DNA of 64,000 nucleotides, from the NCBI RefSeq assembly GCF_003478035.1, contig NZ_QUEP01000003.1:124001-188000 (forward strand), in the 5' to 3' direction. The position numbers and the translations under genes are program-made. This stretch comes from Clostridium sp. OF03-18AA. Lineage in GTDB: Bacteria; Bacillota; Clostridia; Lachnospirales; Lachnospiraceae. Of this stretch, positions 25,730-31,445 are shown one piece after another. Below the pieces are notes generated by a model. That model had not been told where the DNA came from, did no database searches, and worked only from the letters and a program-made list of their open reading frames with translations. Positions within the stretch are counted from its first letter, which is position 1. Each line of letters begins with the position of its first letter.

Positions 25730-25752
25730 CTTCGGGCCATGCTGGCCCGAAG
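25730..25752. repeat. E1 palindrome copy 17
   Basis: Perfect arms around TGC, 2 nt past the ArdA stop. Confidence 0.95.
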
Positions 25753-25754
25753 TC

Positions 25755-26468
25755 CTACCGTTCTTCATGGGAAGGCCCCGCCTTGTCCTTTTTCGGAGCG
25801 GGCGGGGCTTCTTGAAACCGTTTGAGTGCAACGAGAATGGAGTGGACAGGTTCGGCCTTTTCAGGATAGGCAAATATCCGGTGTTCCGGCGGAATGTCCT
25901 GCGGCCCGTGGTAATACTCCTTGAAGCCCTCCGGGACTGCCGACACATATCCACCGGGAGCGAATACGCCGCCCTCGTTGATACGCACATCCCGCCCGTA
26001 TGCTTCATAATCGAAGTAGTTCTGAATGTGCTCCGGTATGTCGATGGTCCCAAGCTCGTCGGCGTAAAGGCGGCCCAGCCCTTCATCATCGGAAATATCC
26101 GGGTAAAAGCGGTAAAGGTCAAGGTTCTGCGTCAGGTTTATCAAATCCTTCACGCTCCGTGTGTGGTTTCCCAAGACAAGAGCGGCTTCAAAGGTTTCCA
26201 GTCCGCCCTTATCCCGTACTTCCAGCAGGGCGTGGCCCAGCTCGTTCAGCTCGTCGATGTTCTCACATTCGTAGAGATGATCGTAGAGCCCCAGCACATC
26301 GCTGTCAAAGCTGGTAAAGAACACTTCGCTGTACCGTTTCCCGTCTATCCCGATTTTGGCAAGGGCGGCCTGCAACTCCTGTGTCGTCGTGGGGAAATGT
26401 ACCGTTGTCCCTACCTCAATCCCCATCAAGGGGTACAGGGCGGTGTTGGTTATATAGGCTTCAAACAT
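25755..26468 (-). CDS. ardA: ArdA antirestriction protein
   Basis: 237 residues from MFEAYITNTALYPLMG (GGAGG upstream). The sequence has the acidic, DNA-mimicking character of ArdA (long runs of Asp/Glu: VFFTSFDSDVLGLYDHLYECENIDELNELG; EALYADELGTIDIPEHIQNYFDYEAYGRD region). ArdA blocks type I restriction enzymes and protects incoming element DNA. A longer upstream reading to 26549 lacks a ribosome site. The C-terminal tail (APPAPKKDKAGPSHEER) is an addition to the usual domain. Confidence 0.85.
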   Translation of the reverse strand: MFEAYITNTALYPLMGIEVGTTVHFPTTTQELQAALAKIGIDGKRYSEVFFTSFDSDVLGLYDHLYECENIDELNELGHALLEVRDKGGLETFEAALVLGNHTRSVKDLINLTQNLDLYRFYPDISDDEGLGRLYADELGTIDIPEHIQNYFDYEAYGRDVRINEGGVFAPGGYVSAVPEGFKEYYHGPQDIPPEHRIFAYPEKAEPVHSILVALKRFQEAPPAPKKDKAGPSHEER

Positions 26469-26472
26469 GGGC

Positions 26473-27558
26473 TCATTCCTCCTTTCCGGCCCGGTCAGCC
26501 AGCACCTCATAGATCCCGGCCATAATGTAATCGGCGCAAGGGAGGGCAATCGCGTTCCCCAGCGCCTTGTAGCGTTGCAGAGGCCGGATCTCCACGCCGT
26601 CCGCCCCGTACTTTGTCCAGCCCTCTGGCAGCCCCATCAGCCGTTCGCTTTCCGTTTCCGTCAGAAAACGGATACAGCCGCCCTCCGGGTCGCCCTCATA
26701 CCAGAAGGCGAAGGGCGTCACGTCACTGGCTAAAAGAGTGGGAAAAGGGTCAGTTGGTAATCCGAAGCTGTTTCGGAAGGCCGTTTCTTCCTGCCTTTTT
26801 GCCGCTCCCCGCATACGGAAGCACTGAAAGGGGTGGATGACTGGTATCTGCCGCCCTGTTTCAAAAGAAGCTGTTCGATCTCCTTCGGCGGCGGCCCGCC
26901 CGCCCTCTCCGCAAGGCGGAGGAAGTGGGAGCATTGGACGGGGCTTAAATAGTATGTCTGCGGCACGTCTGCCTCCAAAATCCGCCACGACGAAAATCCG
27001 CTGCCTTCGTGCCAGCCTTCGGGTGCCTGCCCAATACTGGGCGTCCATGAGCCGCCAGCACACATCAGGCGTTCCCCCTCGCACCATTCCGGCATTTCCC
27101 CATCTTCCCGAAGGAGGCATTGGAACTTCGGTGTCCGAGAAGGCGGATAGGACGGCTCTAAAGTCCATCCGGTCATTTGTAGAAAACGCTCCCATGACGT
27201 TTTCCCAAACAGCGATAGCTGGATATAGGTTATCAGTAGCATCCCTCATTTCCTGTATGATACGAAACGCCTGATAGAACAGGCTTGATTTTGCCCCGGC
27301 AAGGCCGGAGCGGTTGCCGATCAGAGAAAGGTTCTGACAGGGGGAACCGAAGGTTATCACATGGACCGGCGGGATTTTCCCGCCGTCCACCTTCGTAATA
27401 TCTCCCAAATGCGCCATATCGGGAAAGTGCCTTTTGGTTATGGAGATGGGCGCTTTTTCAATCTCGCTGGCCCAGACCGGACGGATACCGCACCGGGAAG
27501 CAGCCAGAGGGAACACGCCGATCCCGTCGAAAAGGCTCCCCAGCTTAATGTCCGGCAT
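26473..27558 (-). CDS. DNA (cytosine-5) methyltransferase
   Basis: 361 residues. Motif I LGSLFDGIGVFPLAA at the N-terminus, catalytic PCQ in FGSPCQNLSLIGNR near residue 75, ENV in AVWENVMGAF, and motif X-like ALGNAIALPCADY at the C-terminus. The domain order is that of C5 methylases, with the target-recognition region in between. No cognate endonuclease is adjacent, so it is likely an orphan that marks E1 DNA against host restriction. The start overlaps the upstream gene by 14 nt. Confidence 0.92.
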   Translation of the reverse strand: MPDIKLGSLFDGIGVFPLAASRCGIRPVWASEIEKAPISITKRHFPDMAHLGDITKVDGGKIPPVHVITFGSPCQNLSLIGNRSGLAGAKSSLFYQAFRIIQEMRDATDNLYPAIAVWENVMGAFSTNDRMDFRAVLSAFSDTEVPMPPSGRWGNAGMVRGGTPDVCWRLMDAQYWAGTRRLARRQRIFVVADFGGRRAADILFKPRPMLPLPPPCGEGGRAAAEGDRTASFETGRQIPVIHPFQCFRMRGAAKRQEETAFRNSFGLPTDPFPTLLASDVTPFAFWYEGDPEGGCIRFLTETESERLMGLPEGWTKYGADGVEIRPLQRYKALGNAIALPCADYIMAGIYEVLADRAGKEE

Positions 27559-27901
27559 GGCCCGGGGTGCCGTGTCCCTTCACGGCAAGCACCCCTTCCA
27601 GCGTTGTCGCCGCAATGCCCAGCCGTCCGGCAACCGCAATATCGTTTTTCACATCCTCGTCCACAACGCTGCCGCAGACGATCAGGGTATGAGAACGCCG
27701 CAGCATATCCCGGCGCATATCAATCCCGGCCTTATGTTCCTCGGGAACGCTGTCATTCAAAAACAGCGGCAGGTACAAGAGCGGGCAGATCGGGGAAAAG
27801 CCCGCCTCATAAGCAAGGCGGCAGTAGTGAGCCGCCAGCTCCATATCAACATCCGGCTCGCCGCTCCATGCGGCGGTCAGGTACGCTAAAGGTCGTTTCA
27901 T
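27545..27901 (-). CDS. DUF7768/DUF4406-like (nucleoside deoxyribosyltransferase-like) protein
   Basis: 118 residues from MKRPLAYLTAAWSG (GGAGG upstream). PLAYLTAAWSG, AAHYCRLAYEAGFSPICPLLY and MLRRSHTLIVCGSVVDEDVKNDIAVA match the Rossmann-like DUF4406/DUF7768 fold seen on phages and ICEs. The biochemical role is unknown; nucleotide binding is plausible. It is the gene nearest the long inverted repeat at 28.0 kb. Confidence 0.6.
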   Translation of the reverse strand: MKRPLAYLTAAWSGEPDVDMELAAHYCRLAYEAGFSPICPLLYLPLFLNDSVPEEHKAGIDMRRDMLRRSHTLIVCGSVVDEDVKNDIAVAGRLGIAATTLEGVLAVKGHGTPGHAGH

Positions 27902-27986
27902 TGGTTGAGCCTCCATTTCTGTTTTGGTTTAGGGAAAAGCAAGAGTTCGCCCAATCCCTCCGCCCCTTCCCCCGGGAAGGGGAACG

Positions 27987-28152
27987 GCTCTGGAGAATTT
28001 ATATCCCCGTCGCTTGACCGGGAAAAAGCATAACCGGGAGAAATCCGTCAAGGGTGCCTCTGGCACCGCCTGCGGCGGCGCTGCCCTTGACTGATTTTCC
28101 CGGCTATGCTACGGAATAACTGGCGACGGGGAATCATTTATATCTCCAGAGC
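27987..28152. other. Long nested inverted repeat (166 bp) between parB and the methylase group
   Basis: Outer arms 27987-28013 and 28123-28152 (GCTCTGGAGA ... CCCCGTCGC, with a few mismatches). Inner arms AGCATAACCGGGAGAAATC...GTCAAGGG at 28027-28054 pair with 28083-28109, leaving a GC-rich loop with a further small hairpin. It could fold on DNA as an origin (oriT or replication origin) or on RNA as a processing or attenuation structure. No gene overlaps it. Confidence 0.75.
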
Positions 28153-28180
28153 TTCGGGGCGCGGGGCAGAGCCCCGCAAT

Positions 28181-28203
28181 CCTCGGGCCATGCTGACCCG
28201 AAG
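28181..28203. repeat. E1 palindrome copy 18
   Basis: CCTCGGGCCA and TGACCCGAAG around TGC, 7 nt past the ParB-like stop. Confidence 0.95.
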
Positions 28204-28210
28204 TTTTAGC

Positions 28211-29584
28211 TTACTTTTCCTGTTCGGTTTTCTTCTCCGGTTTTTCGTGTTCCTTCTGCTGACCCTTCCAGTCGTCCAGCAGCTTGATGATCTGGTCCTT
28301 CATTTCCCTCGGCGTAGTTTCCTTGCCGAAATACTTGCTCAGTTCCGCACCTGTCAAAATCACTTTGTCTACCTCCTTTTTGTCCTCCATCATAATGCCG
28401 TCGATCACATCCCCGTTGAGCAGCTTCTTTTCGTCCAGTTCCCGCATACGCTTTGCCTGCGCCTGTGAAGGCGAGGACTGCTGGCTGTCAATGGCAACGG
28501 CGATATAGTTCTGGTTCTTCTTGCCGATATAGGAAAGCTCCACCGCCGTAGTAAAGCCCAGTTTTTTTTCATCCATCAGCTTCATCAAGTCGGGAACCAG
28601 CTCATTGAGCCGGATATACCGCTGCACCTGTTTGACCGCCATCTTATTACGCTCGGCCACAATTTCGTTGGAGCGTTTTCCTGCGTCCTTCGGGTCAATC
28701 TGGCCCGAAGTGCGGGAGCCCTGGTGCTTGATAGCCTCAAGCTGCATTTTCAAGGCTTTGGCCCGCTCACTGGGGAGGATTTCTTCACGCTGGTTGAGAT
28801 TATCCTCGACCATCTGCGTGATGGCTTCATCGTCTGTCAGGTTTCGGACGATACAGGGCATATCCGCATATCCGGCAAGCTCGCTGGCTTTCTGGCGGCG
28901 GTGGCCGGACACGATCTCATAGCCGCCATCCTCACGGGGACGGACGATAGCGGGCTGGGTCACGCCCTTGTCCTTAACGCTGGACACCATAGCCCGCATT
29001 TCTTCATCGTCCCGGACTTCAAAGGGATGGTTCTTGAAGGCGTGGAGTTCGTTCAGCTTGATATAGACGATCTGCTCCTTGCCCCGGCGTGGAGCATCCT
29101 TCGGTTTTTCGGGTTCCTTCGGAGCGGGAGCGGCCTGTACCGTTGGAGCCGTTTTTTTCTCCGGTTCCTTTTTGACCGCCTTTTCCGTTTTCTGTGCGGG
29201 AGCTTTGGATTTCGAGGCTGCGTCCTTGTCCTTATCTGCTTTCGGGGGACGGCCCCGGCGCTTCGGCTGTTCCGGCTCTTTGGGTTTTTCCTCTGCTTTT
29301 TTCGGAGCCTCCGGCTGCTTTTCCGGTTTCTCCGCTTTTGCCGGGTCAGGCTTTTCCACGCCGGGAGCTGCCGCTCGTTCCTCGGCTTTCTTTTCCTTCA
29401 TAATTTCAGCGAAGTTATAGACAGAAACCTGTGGGGTCTTTACCTCTGGTTCCGTCTTTTTTTCCGGCTCCGGGGAAACGGAAACCTTCTCCGGCTCTTT
29501 TGGGGGATTAGGCGGTGTTTCCTTGCCCGGCCCGCTATCCGTTACCGGCTGTTCCGGCGTTTTTGTGGTTTTATCATCTGCCAT
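28211..29584 (-). CDS. ParB/RepB-family protein of E1
   Basis: 457 residues from MADDKTTKTPEQP (AGGAGG upstream). A long Pro/Lys/Glu-rich disordered N-terminus (residues 1-165) precedes a ParB domain: IKLNELHAFKNHPFEVRDDEEMRAMVSSVKDKGV, IVSGHRRQKASELAG (the CTP-binding GHRR motif) and TDDEAITQMVEDNLNQREEILPSERAKAL, then a KorB-like DNA-binding region. SGQIDPK within the linker is palindrome-encoded. It is the first gene of the E1 transfer operon; roles in element maintenance or gene regulation are likely. No ParA partner is present. Confidence 0.87.
   Translation of the reverse strand: MADDKTTKTPEQPVTDSGPGKETPPNPPKEPEKVSVSPEPEKKTEPEVKTPQVSVYNFAEIMKEKKAEERAAAPGVEKPDPAKAEKPEKQPEAPKKAEEKPKEPEQPKRRGRPPKADKDKDAASKSKAPAQKTEKAVKKEPEKKTAPTVQAAPAPKEPEKPKDAPRRGKEQIVYIKLNELHAFKNHPFEVRDDEEMRAMVSSVKDKGVTQPAIVRPREDGGYEIVSGHRRQKASELAGYADMPCIVRNLTDDEAITQMVEDNLNQREEILPSERAKALKMQLEAIKHQGSRTSGQIDPKDAGKRSNEIVAERNKMAVKQVQRYIRLNELVPDLMKLMDEKKLGFTTAVELSYIGKKNQNYIAVAIDSQQSSPSQAQAKRMRELDEKKLLNGDVIDGIMMEDKKEVDKVILTGAELSKYFGKETTPREMKDQIIKLLDDWKGQQKEHEKPEKKTEQEK
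28688..28710. repeat. E1 palindrome copy 19, inside parB-like gene
   Basis: CTTCGGGTCA and TGGCCCGAAG around ATC, encoding S-G-Q-I-D-P-K in frame. Confidence 0.95.
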
Positions 29585-29672
29585 AAGCATTTACCTCCTG
29601 TTTTTTGGCATGAAAAAAGGGGCTCAACTTTTCAGTCAAGCCCCCGTGGGAAGTTCCTCCTTTCTCCGCCAT
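29574..29672 (-). CDS. Possible 32-aa leader peptide upstream of the parB operon
   Basis: ATG directly after the first leader hairpin. It reads MAEKGGTSHGGLTEK...VNAYGR and stops inside the start region of parB (its TGA overlaps parB codons 3-4). It spans the second terminator-like hairpin, so ribosome movement could control folding, as in leader-peptide attenuation. No strong ribosome site is visible. Confidence 0.3.
   Translation of the reverse strand: MAEKGGTSHGGLTEKLSPFFHAKKQEVNAYGR
29613..29644 (-). terminator. Terminator-like hairpin in the parB operon leader (second)
   Basis: GGGGCT and AGCCCC arms followed by TTTTTTC on the minus strand, 30 nt before parB. Position upstream of a gene rather than after one suggests attenuation. 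Confidence 0.6.
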
Positions 29673-29710
29673 GATACAAAAATACCGCCCGTAGTCTCGT
29701 TTGGGCGGTA
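29673..29710 (-). terminator. Terminator-like hairpin in the parB operon leader (first)
   Basis: Arms TACCGCCC (rightmost) and GGGCGGTA with a 12-nt loop, followed by ATTTTTG on the minus strand. It stands about 90 nt upstream of parB and about 50 bp inside the E1 right end, so it may also block transcription entering from the host. Confidence 0.65.
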
Positions 29711-29749
29711 CTTTGTGTAAGATTGGCAGTCCATTATTAAGTTTTTTAT

Positions 29750-29773
29750 TATGTTCCCTTTGTACACCGTTGC
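29750..29773. other. attR of element E1
   Basis: Element end GTTCCCTT followed by core TGTACA (29761-29766) and host half-site CACCGTTGC... It is the mirror image of attL; together they rebuild GCAACGGTGTACACCGTTGC. Confidence 0.85.
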
Positions 29774-30099
29774 AATCTTTTCCATGTCAAAAAATGTGCG
29801 TAATTATAAACTTCCTCCAAAGGATCTGGAAAAGCTCCAAATTCAATAATGGAGCGGGATTCTAAGAAATCCCACCCCAACTATCGACATAGAACCACCG
29901 CAACACAGTGCCAAAGTTCCGCCATCTGTGTCAATATCAGCGGTCCTTCCGATTTCAGCCTATATGTGATCCCACACGCTTCTAGTTCTTTGAAGAACAT
30001 CTCAAAATAGTCCGGCTCTTCCCATTACCGTAATATCCAGGGAAATATATTGTCATCCAACCGGATTTCTCTCAGGTCTTCTTTATAACTTGCTTCCAT
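29761..30099 (-). pseudogene. 5' portion of the decayed host gene split by E1
   Basis: From ATG at 30099 it reads MEASYKEDLREIRLDDNIFPWILR, then a TAA, then WEEPDYFEMFFKELEACGITYRLKSEGPLILTQMAELWHCVAVVLCR, a TAG, and LGWDFLESRSIIEFGAFPDPLEEVYNYAHFLTWKRLQRC up to the E1 junction. Two in-frame stops show it was inactive irrespective of E1. The frame continues at 4847-4788. The start overlaps the end of the toxin frame. Family unknown. Confidence 0.6.
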
Positions 30100-30400
30100 A
30101 GTTCTCTAATTCATGAAAGATTCCCATGACATAGACCGTTCTTATATCTTCATTTACCCGATAAATCATAAGCTATGCCATGCCCGGTATTTTTGCCTTC
30201 CGGTATTCCTTTTTTCGAAGCACATAATCGATACATGCTGGAAATTGCCATGGATCTTCTTCCAGACGATCATAAATTTCTTCGATTCCCGAAAGAAGAT
30301 GTTTGGCTGTCTGATCGCTTTTTAACGGATTCAACAGATAAGCCAGCAACTGATCCAAATGTTCAGATGCCTTCTGCGTAATTTCCAGTTTATAACCCAT
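30083..30400 (-). pseudogene. RelE/ParE-family toxin with a premature stop
   Basis: The first 75 codons (MGYKLEITQKASEHLDQLLAYLLNP...VLRKKEYRKAKIPGMA) match a ParE/RelE toxin. A TAG at 30173-30175 then interrupts the frame, after which LMIYRVNEDIRTVYVMGIFHELENYGSKL continues to a natural stop at 30083; that tail is the conserved C-terminal strand of the family. RelE toxins cleave mRNA in the ribosome and ParE poisons gyrase. Loss of the last third probably inactivates it. It overlaps the antitoxin gene by 11 nt. Confidence 0.75.
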
Positions 30401-30650
30401 ATTTCTCCCTCATGGATGCAAGCTGCTTTCTCGCATTCATCGTCTGCCCCGCTTCTATCTGGCTCTCCGACTCCTCCAGCTCCTTATAAACTTTTGACAA
30501 CTTCATCATCCGTTCATAGTTTTCCATACTCATGAGCACCATGTCACCATACCCATTTTTCGTAATAAAGATTGGTTCTTTTGTAGAATGACACATTTCT
30601 GAAATTTCTGAAGTGTTTTTTAAATGACTGATTGGAACAATTTGCGGCAT
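30390..30650 (-). CDS. Phd/YefM-family antitoxin
   Basis: 86 residues from MPQIVPISHLKNTSEISEM (AAGGAGG upstream). The N-terminal Phd/YefM DNA-binding fold (PIFITKNGYGDMVLMSMENYERMM) is followed by a helical toxin-binding tail (YKELEESESQIEAGQTMNARKQLASMREKYG). It represses its own operon and neutralises the downstream toxin, which here is broken, leaving an orphan antitoxin. Confidence 0.82.
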   Translation of the reverse strand: MPQIVPISHLKNTSEISEMCHSTKEPIFITKNGYGDMVLMSMENYERMMKLSKVYKELEESESQIEAGQTMNARKQLASMREKYGL

Positions 30651-30675
30651 AAAAGCACCTCCTTTATGTAGTTTA

Positions 30676-30704
30676 ATTGTACCATAATTATACCATGTAT
30701 GCAA
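30676..30704 (-). promoter_or_regulatory. Promoter/operator of the toxin-antitoxin operon
   Basis: -35 TTGCAT (30699-30704), 17-bp spacer, -10 TACAAT (30676-30681) on the minus strand. The spacer contains the imperfect palindrome GGTATAATTATGG, a likely antitoxin operator. Confidence 0.6.
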
Positions 30705-30895
30705 TTTTATATTATTTCATTGGGTATGTGATAAACTTCCATTGTTCATTTGGAACGCCTCCTCTGGTTTTGAGTTTGGCTTGCGACATCATATTGCAGG
30801 AGGCTTTATTTAGTTGTCCTCACCGACTGCACTTATTCCATTCTCCCAAGAACAGCTGAAAGCTTAAGTTTTTCATTTAGATGTAGAGAAAAATT

Positions 30896-31172
30896 GTTTC
30901 AACTCACAATCCACAAGAAGGCTGACTTTGAGGGCGGCAGAAAAGTCGATTACCTGATTTTTGTTTTAACTCACAGCCCCGCAAGGGGGCTGACGATTCA
31001 GCGTTCCTATACCAAGCCAAAGTGTTCGTTACAATACGACGAATAATTTTGACACAAAGCAAACAATCTCAGTTACTTTTTTGAAAACAAAAAAGCGACT
31101 GAATAAATCAATCGCCTTTTTACATAAGCAAATATATAATAATGTTTTTCAACTCACAGACTTTCATCTGAC
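30896..31172. CRISPR. Decayed CRISPR array (two adjacent repeats, one distant relic)
   Basis: Repeat-like units at 30896-30926, 30963-30994 and 31144-31172 share GTTTyAACTCACA...GGCTGAC/TCTGAC ends. The best unit contains the palindrome CAGCCCCGCAAGGGGGCTG. The first two are separated by 36 bp, a normal spacer length. The third is about 150 bp away and has lost the central hairpin. Repeats differ by many bases, so the array is inactive. No cas1/cas2 is seen in the window. Confidence 0.65.
31086..31115. terminator. Terminator, possibly the original one for guaA
   Basis: Hairpin GCGACTGA...TCAATCGC (31095-31115) with T runs on both strands. In the uninterrupted chromosome it would lie about 110 bp after the guaA stop; insertion of E2 and E3 moved it 23.6 kb away. 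Confidence 0.6.
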
Positions 31173-31226
31173 AATTAACAAAGGGTGCAGAAATATATTC
31201 CCGCATCCTCTGTTAACAATAGTATT

Positions 31227-31238
31227 TTATTCAAACTC
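31227..31238. other. att repeat (outer end of E2)
   Basis: TTATTCAAACTC, identical to the guaA 3' end copy at 54802. Confidence 0.85.
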
Positions 31239-31340
31239 GGCAAGTCCAAAGATGTTCTTAAATATATTTGTTTAAGTTTTGTATCTTTTTTGCCGTTATT
31301 TTATTTCTGTTACATATATTATTTTGGCTCACTGATTTTC

Positions 31341-31359
31341 TGTTGCCAATTTGTTGCCA
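31341..31359. other. Integrase arm-type site of E2, left end
   Basis: TGTTGCCAATTTGTTGCCA: two direct copies of TGTTGCCA. The same pair occurs at the other end of E2 (45994-46012). Confidence 0.6.
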
Positions 31360-31445
31360 CTTCATTATAACCGCTTAGGTACTGATTGACAATTCATATT
31401 TTGAATTATATTTTAAATTTCAATTCAGCATACCCTTTCTCTCCC

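Larger units (their letters stand above)
4842..29766. mobile_element. E1: 24.9-kb Tn1549-like integrative conjugative element with serine recombinase
   Basis: Bounded by direct TGTACA cores. Joining the outer flanks gives GCAACGGTGTACACCGTTGC, a perfect 20-bp palindrome, and restores a host reading frame. Joining the inner ends gives CCCTTTGTACAAGGGG, also nearly palindromic, as expected for serine recombinase attB/attP. The content is a complete transfer set of Tn1549 type (ParB, ArdA, PcfB, VirD4, Maff2, VirB6-like, SpoVG, PrgI, VirB4, NlpC/P60, DUF4315, DUF4366, MobC, relaxase), then cargo, a sigma-like regulator, TnpW and the recombinase. The backbone is GC-rich and the cargo at 8-9.8 kb is AT-rich. 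Confidence 0.9.

Noticed and set aside
6808-28710. Many apparent start codons reading Met-Ala/Thr-Arg-Ser (for example near 20042, 20504, 22299, 25740)
   Set aside because: They arise from ATGGCCCGAAGC inside the palindromes; each real gene has its own ribosome site and start downstream.
30896-31172. Functional CRISPR array
   Set aside because: Repeats have diverged too far and only one normal-length spacer remains; no adaptation genes in the window.
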